Source: Euborellia annulipes
Taxonomy: Eukaryota > Arthropoda > Insecta > Dermaptera > Anisolabididae
NCBI GenBank assembly: GCA_023213315.1
Contig: JAKCPI010007829.1
Span: 62,001-126,000 of the forward strand
DNA: 64,000 nucleotides
Direction of reading: 5' to 3'
Below the pieces are notes generated by a model, which searched no databases, was not told the DNA's origin, and saw nothing but the letters and a program-made list of their open reading frames with translations. Position 1 is the stretch's first letter, and every line of letters begins with the position of its first letter. A program made the translations under genes and the position numbers. Below are positions 1-10,899 of the stretch, piece after piece.

Positions 1-110
1 CGACCGTTCGTTCTCGTTCAAACATTTTCCAAATTAAAATTAAATATACAAATTAAACTCTAGGTTATTTGTTTCAAAGGGTATAATCATGTATTAGAAT
101 GTAATCACTT

Positions 111-137
111 CTGATGATGACAAGGAATTGTCGAAAT
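111..137 (+). ncRNA. hammerhead-ribozyme-like motif (variant)
   Basis: CTGATGA, then stem II TGACAAGGAATTGTC, then GAAAT followed by ACGTA. The CACTT before the core can pair with AAGTG, which lies beyond the MITE insertion at 357-361. The last core base is T instead of C. Similar to the motif in IQCA1 intron 3. Confidence 0.5.
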
Positions 138-142
138 ACGTA

Positions 143-353
143 CAGTGAGGGACAATATTAAGTCCCACCCATGCGTTTTCTACTTGTGATTATTTCATTG
201 TTTTTTAAAAAAATATTATATATTTTTTAATGAAAATTTTCATAGTTCAAATCTAGAAAATTCCCAAGAAAGATTTTCATTTTCTTTTATAAAATCAATG
301 AAATAATCACAAGTAGAAAACGCAAGGATGGGACTTAATATTGACCCTCACTG
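143..353. mobile_element. Tc1/mariner-like MITE (TA target)
   Basis: Terminal inverted repeats of about 59 bp start CAGTGAGGGACAATATTAAG and are flanked by TA on both sides. The TIR type resembles Tc1-like elements. There is no coding capacity. Confidence 0.75.
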
Positions 354-433
354 TAGAAGTGTTAATTTTTAATTAATAAAACCTTTGAAACAAATAACCT
401 AGTGTTTAATTTGTATATTTAATTTTAATTTAC

Positions 434-893
434 AAAATATTTATATTTTGTTACGTATTCCTATGAAGTATAAGAGTAAAGTGTGCTTCAAAAGATTTCA
501 ATGGCAAAATGAGAATATACACTTTAATGAGCATCTAAAAAATAATTGATTTTTGAATTTTAATCAAAATCTTTGGAGAGAATTTTGAGAAAAACTGAAA
601 AAGTGCATCAGTAAAGAAGGACTAGTACTTTTTGGCTGATTTTGTTTAAAAGTTTATTTTCACGCCCTAGGGGGGTGCCTATTTAAATATTAAATTTCAA
701 CCTCCTAGCTCAATTCCTTCATGCTTTAAATTGAACACACACCCACCCACAGACAGACCATGTCGCGAAAACCACTTTTTTGGATTCAGGGGACCTCAAA
801 ACGTGTATATCCTTCAAAATCTCAGCATCGAATTTTTGACATGAATCCAATACTTTCTCTCTATATATATTAACATATATAGATAAGAGAAAG
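434..893 (-). repeat. family A repeat, 3'-truncated copy
   Basis: Reverse-strand copy running from the ATATAAATATTTT region to the terminal CTTTCTCTTA hairpin. It includes the diagnostic CCCCTGAATCCAAAAAAGTG and AGTACTAGTAC-type blocks. The characteristic 3' hairpin is missing. Confidence 0.7.
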
Positions 894-1320
894 TAAAAAT
901 AAATAAAACCAATCTCATTGAGAAAGAGAAATATTCCCTCTCTCTCTTACCCCGTATATCATTTATCATAAAATAAATAAAAAAGGAGGAGGGGGGAAAG
1001 AGAGGGAAATAAAAATGACTTGAGCTATTAATTATTGTAATAATCGTTTGGACCAGTGACTCTTTTTGTCTCTCTCTCTCTCTCTCTCTAATATGAATAA
1101 TTCACAAACAACATTTGTGAACCTCCTCCTCCTCCTCCTCCATCCACATCTGTCTCTCTAATTCTGGAGCTGTCTTTATTTATTAGCCTGCGCAGGTAGA
1201 TAAAAAAAAATGAAGTTTTTTTTGCTAAAACTCAATTATAAAGTCAAATTTAGATTGAAAAAAACTTTGAAGTGGCCAAATGCAAAAATTCTCAAATTAG
1301 AGCAAGTGTTGTTTATTGAT
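894..1320. other. no gene; low-complexity stretch
   Basis: Contains (TC)n around 1069-1089, a CCTCCT run near 1122-1142 and poly-A; no ORF or element boundary recognised. Confidence 0.6.
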
Positions 1321-1850
1321 AACTAGCTGTGCAATCCGTCTTTGGTTATATCCAGATGGTGGAGACATTTCAGTAATTAGTTGTTCCCAATTTTGACCTG
1401 ATATATATTATTTCTTATTTATTAATCATCTATAATGTTGTAGGAGGTCCAGGGTTTGGACCAAAGAACCATTAGTGAGACCGCAACCTTTTATTTTGAT
1501 TTTAGTCCTTCAAGAAATTTTTTCTGTTCAAGTTTCGGCGAAACGTCTCACTGGAATTGTTGGCCAAAACCTCTTTGGCTGAGCCGCTCCCACTATATCT
1601 AACACTAACTCACATGTTAATCATCTATATATGTATATAATTGCAGAGTGTCCGTCTGTCACCGCTTTATTTGACCAACTTCCCGTTGGAATTTCAAAAT
1701 GAAATTTTACACTCTTACAGAGAGAATGTTATGGAGAGTCCAGGGAAAATACTCTGGTTCCCAAATACAATGAATTTTACCCATTGAAAAGCATTGGGTT
1801 CTGTGCTATCTCGCTTTATGAACAATCAAAACCAATTAATTATAATAATT
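1321..1850 (+). repeat. family D repeat
   Basis: Starts AACTAGCTGTGCAATCCGTC and carries the family's hallmark GTCCGTCTGTCACCGC and CAACTTCCCGTTGGAATTTC near 1648-1700. Unclassified. Confidence 0.5.
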
Positions 1851-1890
1851 AAATCTCTCCAATGACAAATAATAAAAATTGATATATAAT

Positions 1891-1894
<4 letters not shown>

Positions 1895-1921
<27 letters not shown>
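1895..1921 (+). repeat. poly-T tract
   Basis: An uninterrupted run of about 27 T directly before the SINE S2 head. It could be the reversed tail of another retroelement. Confidence 0.7.
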
Positions 1922-1922
1922 G

Positions 1923-2285
1923 ATTGGAGACTCACTGGTGTAGTGGGCTAGGGTGTCTAGGGTGTCGGCTTCTACAAAGAAGATCCCTGTTTAAATCCTT
2001 GGCGTGCGGGATTTTTTCATTAAATAAAAATAGTTATTTAATGTAAACAAATCCTCAAGAAGGCACTGGATTGGAATATTGGATCTCACCACACTAGCCC
2101 CTAGGCAAATCTACGAGGAGAGGGAGTTGTGTGGCACCCGTCCTGTGGAAGGGACGTAAAGAAGGTTCCTCTCAGGGATGCATTCTACGAAAGGAGTCGG
2201 TGCTGAGGGAGTCCCTCCTCAACTAGGACATCCTCCATAGCATAGAAGAGGTTGGAACCAGAAATAAGTCACTAGCTAGAGACGA
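1923..2285 (+). mobile_element. SINE family S2 (tRNA-related)
   Basis: The head ACTCACTGGTGTAGTGGGCT and GATCCCTGTTTAAATCC resemble pol III A and B boxes. The body (GGCACTGGATTGGAAT, GGAAGGGACGTAAAGAAGG) recurs in inverse orientation at 61189-61512, defining a dispersed family. Confidence 0.65.
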
Positions 2286-2622
2286 AAGCAGGATCCTAAA
2301 AAGTCAAAGGAAAAATTTATCTACATTAATCAATTAGATTCTAATTGTGCCTGAACTACATTTAAATATTTAGACATAAAAAGAATCAATTAAAAAAATT
2401 ATATGGCCACAGATGTCAAAAAGATTTTTTTTTTTAATTCAAAATATTTAATAATCAATCTGAAGAAGGTGGACTCTAATCATCCCGAAAAGGTCATAGC
2501 AGCTGAGAGGGAAAAATTAAAAAAAATAAAAACCCTAACAACCGAAGGAAGATGTAAAGGTTTCTGAAATTCTAATGAGCACATTATTTCAATTATATAT
2601 TTATTTATATTCCAGGGCCGAC

Positions 2623-2651
2623 GTTCCGGTAACATATAGGCCCATCCTCAG
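2623..2651 (-). ncRNA. hammerhead-like motif (one core change)
   Basis: Minus strand: CTGAGGA, short stem II GGGCC..TACC, then GGAAC-GTC where GAAAC-GTC is expected. Probably a decayed copy. Confidence 0.4.
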
Positions 2652-2698
2652 GACTATAATATAACAGATACAATTAAACAACAATGTTGAGTTGGATT

Positions 2699-2989
2699 CA
2701 GGGGCGTATATAGAAATATTTTTCGGGTGGGGGGGGGGGCCTGAACTCAAAAATGTTTTTAAAAGAAACTAAATTTTTTCCGCCCCGCGGAACATTTTTC
2801 CTTTTGCGGAACTTAAGTTTTCTACCCTGCGGAAAAATCTTTTTCCACGGAGCTATATTTTTTCGCACTGCAGGGCCAATCAAACATTTCAGGGGGGGGG
2901 GGGTGATGTCTGTATATCTCTATATAGCCATTTATAAAATTTCGGGAGGGGGGCCCGGGCCTTTGGCTTCCTCCTTATATACATCCCTG
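2699..2989. mobile_element. non-autonomous hAT element
   Basis: Ends CAGGGGCGTATATAG and CTTATATACATCCCTG are imperfect inverted repeats, flanked by an exact 8-bp duplication GTTGGATT (2691-2698 and 2990-2997). G-rich runs sit just inside both ends; the interior has no coding potential. Confidence 0.85.
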
Positions 2990-2997
2990 GTTGGATT

Positions 2998-3620
2998 AAT
3001 TTTTAAATTTTGGTTGAAAAAATAATTTTTTTAAAATCTATTATTTTAATTTATTAATATTTATTTCAATTTTTAGTTTTTTAATAAGTCATGTGTCTTT
3101 ATTAAATTGCTGGCTCACAAAACTTTAATACTGAAGAGGGTTTCTGCATTACACACTAACTATAGGTCAACTAACTACCCATACAACAAGCAACCGGTCC
3201 TAACTTTGATAGCAAACATAACGCAACGATATCAACGAAGTATTTTTGTTCTAATTTGGAAAGTTTTTCCCCCACTCTCTCTCTCCATCTTTTTTTTTTC
3301 TATGACTTTCACTTAATTATTTGTTGGAATTTTACTTAAAGTGGATATATATAATAAGAAGGAATAAAATTAGACTGATAGGGTTGAGAGTAGTGTTATA
3401 CTGTATAAAAGAGGGGATGGGGGGGGGGAGGAAGCCGGACATGCCTGTTCATGCTAATTGATTTGTCATGTCTTTCTCTCTTATGTGTGTGTATTGGATT
3501 ATATCGGGTATATATCCTATATGGGGGTACGCAAAATAGAATCTCTCTCTTTTTATGACAAATTAAAAATAATTTGCTTTTAAACAATCGATTTATATAT
3601 GGATTTTAGGTATTTGAGGC
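2998..3620. other. no gene recognised
   Basis: AT-rich unique-looking DNA with short open frames lacking domain resemblance and a G-run at 3417-3430. Confidence 0.5.
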
Positions 3621-3622
3621 TA

Positions 3623-3957
3623 TATGGACCGTGTTATGCATTAGTGCGTCAAGCACCAAAAAATTAAAAATTGAGTTAAGCACGGAATATTGTTTCAAAT
3701 GCTATAATTAATAGTATTTTTTATGAAATATGTCCTAAAAAATGTATATTTAATGTTACTTGCACAATTGACAAAAAAATTATATATTATATAATCCAAT
3801 GAAAACAAAAAAACTTTATGAAAAAAGATTTTTTGGGGTGGGGTATAAAAATACCGTTATAAGGAGCCCCGGGGGGCCCCCCCCGGCTTGGGGTTTGTTG
3901 ATTTTCTCAAAACTCGGTAGATGGCGCTTGACACAATAATGCGTAACAGGGTCCATA
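3623..3957. mobile_element. TA-flanked MITE, family E
   Basis: Ends TATGGACC and GGTCCATA flanked by TA, with inner AAGC(A/G)CCA inverted repeats. An extra GC-rich segment (about 3835-3890) is inserted relative to the copies at 8937, 11890 and 29035. Confidence 0.75.
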
Positions 3958-4616
3958 TAGCCTTCCGTCTTTGCCAGTATGTCCTAACTAGGACCATAAA
4001 CGGGACATAAGCGTGACGGTGTTATAAAATGAAGAGTTGAGAATCAGAAGGACAATTTTTTACAAATTCTACAAACAATTATTCTGTAGTGACACACAGT
4101 TAGAGGTAGAGGGATTATTTCGCTAAGATCGTCCCATGAGGTAATCTTACCTTATCATAAAACTTCTCACACTCCATATTACGAATTTCAAAAGGTAGGA
4201 ATTAATTTTACGTATTACTTGGCATAAAGTCTTGACGAGAAATAAATAAGATGCTGTTCAGTTATCTACAAAAACCGTAGTTAACACTTTTATTAAAGCG
4301 ACGGGTCTAGGCCGAGAAATATGAAAAAAAAAAACGGTGCTGTCCCGTTCAAAACGATACTTATGGCCACCCTAGTCCTAACAAAAATTATCTCAAAGTA
4401 AAAATACATTTTGTCAAAGGAAGGTTTTATCAAAATATCTTAATACAAACAAAAAAGTCAAATGCGTGTTTTATTCATAAAAGAATAATGTTGAGTATAA
4501 AATCATATTGTTTTGATTATATTGTTTCACTAAAAATATTTGCCCATTTAAGAAATTGCAATTATGTAGTGGCTGTAAACACAGGAATTAAGAAGGCAAG
4601 GATTCAGCCAGGATGA

Positions 4617-4643
4617 ATATATATATATATATATATATATATA
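4617..4643. repeat. (AT)n microsatellite
   Basis: Perfect AT dinucleotides immediately upstream of a family D repeat; similar tracts precede the D copies at 5449 and 50073. Confidence 0.8.
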
Positions 4644-4649
4644 ATTCGC

Positions 4650-4915
4650 TAATGTCCGTCTGTCTGTCACGCTCTATTTAGGCAACTTCCCGTTGGAATT
4701 TTGAAATAAAATTATATATGCATAAAGAGGACCTTCTAGGGATTACAGGAAAATTATTTTCATCCAGAAATTCATATAACTTTTTGAGTTATTAATTCTT
4801 AAAGTTACGATTTCTCCCATAGGAAATATATGGAGAAATATTTATGTATTCTTTTCATTTGTCTATTCCATGAATATAAACAAATCCTCAAGCAGGCACT
4901 GGACTGGAATAGATT
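4650..4915 (+). repeat. family D repeat
   Basis: TGTCCGTCTGTCTGTCACGC, then CAACTTCCCGTTGGAATTTT, then CATAAAGAGGACCTT and GGCACTGGACTGGAAT. Closely matched by 50100-50370. Confidence 0.6.
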
Positions 4916-4931
4916 AATAATAATTTTCTTT

Positions 4932-5195
4932 GCCCTCGGGGCATGGCGTAGAGGTTAGCGTGCTAAACTCGTATACCAAACATCGCGGGTTCGGACCCCA
5001 GGTAGTCCGATGATTTTATTTAAGCCATTTGGATACCAGATGACTTAAATAAGAATGCCTGGACCCCAAATAAATATATATTATATAAATACGAGTATCG
5101 TCTAAAGTCTTAAATGGCCTAAGTTGCCGAAAAGACTGTGTGTGTGAATGTGAGTGTGAATGAGAAAAAAGTGTGAATGATTAAAAAAAAAAAAA
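4932..5195 (+). mobile_element. SINE family S1 (tRNA-derived)
   Basis: The head CCCTCGGGGCATGGCGTAGA holds an A-box-like sequence, and GGTTCGGACCCC (4988) a good B box. The body includes an inverted AAGCCATTTGGATACC/AATGACTTAAATAAG-type pair and a tail of GTGTGAATG repeats then poly-A. Confidence 0.75.
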
Positions 5196-5209
5196 GAAGA
5201 AAAGGCGAG

Positions 5210-5228
5210 GGTCCGCCGCAGGCGGACC
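5210..5228 (+). repeat. perfect GC hairpin
   Basis: GGTCCGCC-GCA-GGCGGACC, 8-bp arms with a 3-nt loop, in AT-rich surroundings. It is of the same style as the three hairpins at 34028-34105. Confidence 0.7.
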
Positions 5229-5471
5229 GAGCCCGCTGAGAGGGCGAAGCCCCCCAGCTAGTAATAAATAAAATCCTTTTGTTTTAGTAAGTGTGTACAG
5301 CTGGGATTCGCAGATTGGGGGGATAAGGAAAATAGAACCACCCCCCCTTCTCTCTCACAACTTCAATTTATTGCAAATATTTTGGCTCCTACACAGGGGC
5401 CATCTTCAGTGCATTTATGAATTTTTGAGAAATATTATCAAAAGTATAAAATATATATATATATATATATA

Positions 5472-5730
5472 ATAGCGGAGTGTCCGTCTGTCCGTCTGCC
5501 ACGCTCTGTTTAACCAACTTCCCGTTGGAATTTTGAAACGAAATATTGCAATCTTATAAAAGACGTTAGATAGATTTTTTTTTTTTTACCCCCCTTTGGG
5601 GAGGGAGATAGATAGATAATTTTTATTTGCTCTGAGGCTTGGCCTCTTGGAGCATACTTATAGAGAGTTATAGAGTCCAGAAAAATACTCGGGTCCCGAA
5701 ATCCCGACAACCTTTACACACCGAAAAACA
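5472..5730 (+). repeat. family D repeat
   Basis: GCGGAGTGTCCGTCTGTCCG and CAACTTCCCGTTGGAATTTT after an (AT)n tract, with a 50-base insertion near 5575-5650. Confidence 0.55.
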
Positions 5731-6312
5731 AAGTATTCATAAATCATAACAAAATATATTTGGTATATTTTGGTTCAGAAAATATTTTTTAAATTTGGGG
5801 CCCCTTTATACCGGGCCTAGTGTGCTTAGTAGGTAATTCGCCCCAGAATAGAGTGGAAACCACCGAATTAAGCAATGATATTGAGGCGTAGGAAAAATGA
5901 AAAAAATAAAAAAACTATACAAAGTCGTCTTTTTGGATAGGAGGTCCTCAAGACGTGACCGAAACGTCAGAGATGATAATGGAAAAAAGAAGTCAACTGT
6001 GTAATAAAATTCTAAAATATTTAGAAATGTTGGGGCTTTAATTAAATAGCACCATCATGAGTAAATTCAGAGAATTCACCCAATGCACCTGCACAACAAT
6101 TTTACTTCTTGTGAGAACAACGCCATTTGTTGAGGCTAGTGGGCATTATATTGTAATATACTATATATACAAAAACAAATTAACTCTGCAATCTAAACGG
6201 ATACTTTCTGAAATTGACTAAAGATGGCGATATTTTGTTAAAGCTGAAACATATCTTAATTATTTGAGAGATATTGGTTGACTTTTATTTTCCATTTATA
6301 ATTATAAAAAAA

Positions 6313-7319
6313 TACTGGTCAACACGACTTTTGGGTCTGGCTTCTTCATATGAAATTTTTGTTTCTCCTACTCTAAAAATGAATGTAAAAATAAATTTTT
6401 TAATCAAAGTTTGCTTTTGTAGAAACTAGAGCAATTTTTTGAATTTTTTACTAAGAAGAACGGACATGTTTATATCTCGTAAACTAAGCATATTTTGTGC
6501 ACCATAGTACCATACAAAGTTGTAGAGCATTAAATTTGCTACAATTTGGTTGTTAAAACGAATATGTAGACCCAATATTAACCGAGGTACGGCCGATCAA
6601 AGTTAGACCATGTTTCTCGAATGTAAAACATAGAAAAAATTCGTTAGGCCATTTCTCGGTTAATATTGAGTTTACAAATTTGATTTATCAACCAAATTTT
6701 AGCAAATCTAATACTCTACAATTTTGTATTTTACTGTAGTGTAGAAAATATGTTTAGTTTTCGAGATATAAGCAAGAAACTGAAGAAAGTCTCAAGTTTC
6801 TGGAAATATAAAACAAATAGAAACTTTGATAGGTCGTATCTCGGTTAATATTGGGTCTAAATATTCGTTTTATCAACCAGATATTAGCAAATTTTATGCT
6901 CTACAACTTTCTAAGGTATTATAATTAACAAAATATGTTTAATTTGCGGGATATAAGCGAAAAACTGGAAAAAGTCTAAAATGAAAAAAAAGAAAATTTG
7001 ATCAGCGGTATCTCGGTTAATATTGGGTCTAGAAATTCGTTTTATCAAGTAGATTTTAGCAAATTTTATGCTCTACAACTTTCTAATATATTATGGTGCA
7101 CAAAATATGCTTAGTTTACGAGATATAAGCGAAAAACTGAAAAAAGTACACAAATTTTGAGGTTTTTTTTTTATTTTTTCAAACCCCTGTACCAATTAAA
7201 CAAAAGCAAACTTTAAAAGCTAAAAATGGAAATTTAAGTGTTTTTTGGTGTCTAGAATCAGAATTCCAGCATTAAAACAGAAACCCAAAAAAAAAAACTT
7301 TTTTTGTTGACCTGTGTAA
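6313..7319. mobile_element. long inverted-repeat element with internal tandem units
   Basis: Ends ACTGGTCAACACGACTTTTG and, reversed, ACACAGGTCAACA. Inside, a roughly 165-bp unit (TCTCGGTTAATATTGGGTCT .. ACGAGATATAAGCGAAAAAC) occurs once inverted (about 6455-6600) and about three times direct (about 6640-7165). Non-coding and unclassified. Confidence 0.6.
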
Positions 7320-7949
7320 TTGAGAAGCTCCAGAAAATGTTCATTAATTTATTCAAATTTCAGCTGGAAATACATAAAATGAGGGTGGGGAATTATTATA
7401 TACTCGTATATATATATGTGTATATTGGGTCCGGCATTCTTATTTAAGAGCAAGGAATATGAAAATAATTCAGACCGAAAAGAGGTGTCATTTTATTTCA
7501 TCTTCTTCCAACATACTGGGTGGGAAGTCTCTCTTCTACTTCCCTCCCCTAGTAGGACACTTGCAAAATAAAATTATCTCCTTTACACACTTTATTGTTA
7601 ATTCATGAATATCCTTAACCCGGCCCAACTTGACAAACAGAAGGTTCTAATTCCTAAAGGATAAATATTTAATTATTATTTAAATAGAGTCTAATTAATA
7701 AATAAATAAAAAACTAATTAAATGTGAATATAAAAAAATTAATAAAAAAAATTGAGGTTTTTTTTGTTGTTGTAAATATCAAATTACTAAAAAATGTCAA
7801 GGAAAAAATAAATAAATAAATATTTAAAATTGGTTATAAAAGTTTATAACTATTAGATTTCCTAGAAAAATATGCCTTCAAATTTGAATATTCTACCTTG
7901 AAAATTGATTGGAATATTTCACCTAAATTTTGCCTATCACTTTTCTTTT

Positions 7950-8174
7950 TTAACACTCACATACACACAGTCTTTTCGGCATCTTAGGCCATTTAAGACT
8001 TTAAACATACTCGTATTTATATAATATATATTTATTTGGGGTCCAGGCATTCTTATTTAAGCCATTTGGTATCTAAACGGCTTAAATAAAATCATCAGAC
8101 TGACTGGGGTCCGAACCCTCGACCCTTGGTATACAAGAAGGTATGTGCGCTAACAACTACACCGAGCCCGAGGG
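7950..8174 (-). mobile_element. SINE family S1
   Basis: Minus-strand copy with tail GTGTGTATGTGAGTG, body GGACCCCAAATAAATA and head CTCGGGCTCGGTGTAG. It is slightly divergent at the B box (GGGTTCGGACCCC). Confidence 0.75.
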
Positions 8175-8562
8175 CCGCCTATCACTTATTAATTTTAAAA
8201 TTACAGTCACTCTTGTAATTATTATAACTCCGTTGTTCAAATAAAAGCTCTTTTTATTAAATAAATAACGGTGTCCAAAACTAAAAAATTTTATTAGCAG
8301 AGTATTTACGAATAAAGCCTTTTGGTAGGCAAAGTTGAAAAATAATTAATAAGTACATTATTTATTTATTTATTAAATAAAGAAAAAGACAAATTTTTAA
8401 AATTGATTAAAATAAAAAGCAAAAATAAAGCAATTAAATTTTAATTTTAATTTTTTTTTTAATTTTAATTTAATTTTTTGGTTTGGGGGGATTTTTTTAT
8501 TTTTTTTTTTTTTATATTTTTTTAGAAGGAGATGAATGAAAGGGTGGTTTGTTTGTGTGTAT

Positions 8563-8622
<60 letters not shown>

Positions 8623-8936
8623 TTTTGTTTTTTTTTTTATTTTTTTTTTTTTGTGTTGGGTGGGGGGGGCGGGGGGGGGGGGGGGGTGGGAGGGGGTTAT
8701 AATTATTTTTTTTTTTTTTTTTTATTTAATTTATATATCATTAAATATAGAATAATAATTGTGAGATTTAATTATTTTATTAAAGCCCGTGACCCGTGGC
8801 TCAAAATTATTGATACTTTTCCTTCTACTTTGCCAAAAATAAAACTACAGTAGAGTTTATCTTCTGGGCAACAATCACACTTTGTAAATAACAATTGGTG
8901 TGATAGAGGTGAGCGGTTGTTTAGCTGATGTTTATA
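8175..8936. other. no gene; extreme homopolymer region
   Basis: Poly-T of about 58 (8564-8621) followed by more T-runs and a G-run region (8658-8696). Open frames here are poly-Phe/poly-Gly artefacts. Assembly in this region may be unreliable. Confidence 0.7.
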
Positions 8937-9194
8937 TATGGACCCTGTTATGCATTAGTGTGTCAAGCGCCAAAAAAAAATTAAAAATTGAGTTAAGCAC
9001 GGAATATTGTTCCAAATGCTATAATTAATAGTATTTTTTATGAAATATGTCCTAAAAAAATTTATATTTAATGTTACTTGCACAATTGACATAAAAAATT
9101 ATATAGAATCCAATGAAAACAAAAAACTTTAATGTTAATTTTCTCAAATCTCGGGAACTGGCGCTTGACACACTAATGCATAACAGGGTCCGTA
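8937..9194. mobile_element. TA-flanked MITE, family E
   Basis: Ends TATGGACCCTG and GGTCCGTA, TA on each side, inner GCGCCA inverted pair. Same interior as 11890-12150. Confidence 0.78.
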
Positions 9195-10020
9195 TAATAA
9201 ATATAATAAATAAATATAATATAATAATTGGATGCCGGCAGAAAAAGTTTCCGCGGGTTTCTTGAGAAATACACTATTGCACAGGGCCTATCATAGACAG
9301 AAAACAATTTTCGGGAGAGGGGGGGGGGGAGGTGTTTGAACGATCCCCCCTCCACCATTGAATAAATTTAAAAAAAATATAAATAAAAGTTGTTTTTTAA
9401 TTTCTAGCACCATGCAAAATTGTAACACTATGGAATGGGGGAATACTAAATTAAGCTTGAAAGCAAACTTAAGATTGTTAACGAGGAAATAGACAAAGTG
9501 TTTGGATTAAAATTTGGCCTATTCATGAGGACTGAAGATAATCGAAAAAAAACTATTCGAAATACAAACAAAGATTGAAAAAGTAGGCCCCTCCCTCTCC
9601 CCCCTGCCCCGGTACAAGGCGAGATAGAATAATAATTGTAATTAGAACATAAATAAATTAAATAACGCGATTTAATTCACTCTGTAATTTGAAATTTAAA
9701 TTTTTTATTTACAAAAATTTTATTATTATTATTTGATCTCTCTCTCTCTCTCTTTAGAGCCTTGAGGGCACAAATCATTTTGCAACATTTTATCTTTTAT
9801 GAATATTATCATAAAACAAGAAGAAAAAAAAAATGATTTATGTGAAGGAGGGCTCAAAAAAAAAAAAGAACCCAAATAAAAACAACAGGTGGCTGGCTTT
9901 CTTTTGATTTTAGAAAATGCAAATAATATTATAATCGATAGTTTAAATCTTTTTGTTTTTGCGGGGGCGTGAATTGCCTCCGGGGTGGTACATACCGCTT
10001 GATGCGAGAAGTATTGAGAT
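9195..10020. other. no gene recognised
   Basis: AT-rich DNA with (TC)n at 9738-9752 and short homopolymers. No convincing ORF or element termini. Confidence 0.5.
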
Positions 10021-10139
10021 ATTCAGGATTGCACGACACAACAACAACAACAACAACAAACACACGGATTATTAAACAACACACAAGAACACAACAACAA
10101 CAAGATCAAACAACTAAACAATGAACACTTGGTGGCGTT

Positions 10140-10480
10140 TTTAGGCTCTCTGACCGCGCGGTGTGTCTGTGCCTCGGAGCGTCGCCAAGCCAAATGAGCG
10201 GAATTGGCCTCTCGGGCAAAGGGCTCTCCCCCCTTCGCTGGTTTTCCTGAGGCGGGCCGGCGTCTCATTGGCCGCTGGGCGGCGCAGCCCATTGGCCCCC
10301 CCTGAGGCCGAGTGGGGAGCACGCCGCCGTCGCCGCCTTGGGCCCTCCCCGACAAAGAGTCACTCCCAGAGACTTTAACTCTTTGGAGATTTCAATGCCC
10401 CCAGAGACTTTAATGCCTAAATCTTTTCTCATCTTTTTACAACTAAACTAAAAGAGAAACCAAGAGATCTTTAAGCGGTG
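10140..10480 (+). promoter_or_regulatory. GC-rich island, possible promoter and non-coding first exon
   Basis: About 230 bases of CpG-rich sequence in an AT-rich background. It has three ATTGG (inverted CCAAT) pentamers at 10203, 10267 and 10291, spaced like NF-Y sites. Downstream the sequence returns to normal composition and reaches AAGCG|GTGAGT with the donor at 10478. This reads like a promoter plus 5' UTR exon of a + strand gene, but no coding exon follows within reach, so the call is tentative. Confidence 0.45.
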
Positions 10481-10612
10481 AGTTAATTTCTTAAATTTAT
10501 ATTCAATTCAAAATAGAGGGAAAAAAATTTAGCTTTAACTTTTATCCAGTAGTTTCTATTAATTCTTGGATGTAGAGTCAAATTTTTTAATTTAATGTTT
10601 AATTAACAAAAC

Positions 10613-10897
10613 GTTTCGGTCCATCACAAGGGCGGATCCAGAGGAGTTTCTCGGGGGGGCAATCTGGTGTGACTGGTCGTACAGCAAACAATTTTTTCTT
10701 AATTTCGGAAATTTAAAGGCGCATTCTGTACTTGTTTGCCCGAATATAAATACAAATCAAATTTTTAAGTATTAATTTTTAAAATTTTATATTAAAAATA
10801 CATTTTTTTCGAAAAAAAGTATTTCAAATCTCGGGGGGGGGGGGGGTAATTACCCTCTTTTCCCCTCCCCCTTGTATCGTCCTTGGTTCATCATCAG
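10613..10897 (-). ncRNA. hammerhead-like motif interrupted by a hAT insertion
   Basis: GTTTCGGTCCATCA lies left of the hAT and TCATCAG lies right of it. With the insertion disregarded, the minus strand shows CTGATGA and GAAAC, but a very short stem II. This suggests insertion into an already degenerate ribozyme copy. Confidence 0.4.
10627..10885. mobile_element. non-autonomous hAT element
   Basis: Ends CAAGGGCGGATCC and, reversed, CAAGGACGATAC; 8-bp flanks GTCCATCA / GTTCATCA (one mismatch). Shares ends and the CAGAGGAGTTT..TCGGG interior with 14230-14413. Confidence 0.8.
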
Positions 10898-10899
10898 TT

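Larger units (their letters stand above)
37..433. repeat. palindromic unit with ribozyme-like motif, split by a Tc1-like MITE
   Basis: The arm AAATTAAACTCTAGGTTATT (from about 55) has its reverse complement at about 385-420. A hammerhead-like core lies at 111-137 in the left arm, and a TA-flanked MITE (143-353) sits between the arms. Confidence 0.65.

Noticed and set aside
5385..5410. CTGAAGA-TGGCC..GGAGCCA motif on the minus strand
   Set aside because: GAAAC is absent (CCAAAAT), so it is too degraded to count as a ribozyme motif.
8536..8853. 105-codon frame of poly-Phe and poly-Gly
   Set aside because: Translation of poly-T and poly-G tracts; no protein signal.
10023..10378. Open frames of 110 and 71 codons in the GC island
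   Set aside because: High GC reduces stop codons; composition is repeat-like and no domain is visible. Interpreted as promoter/UTR instead.
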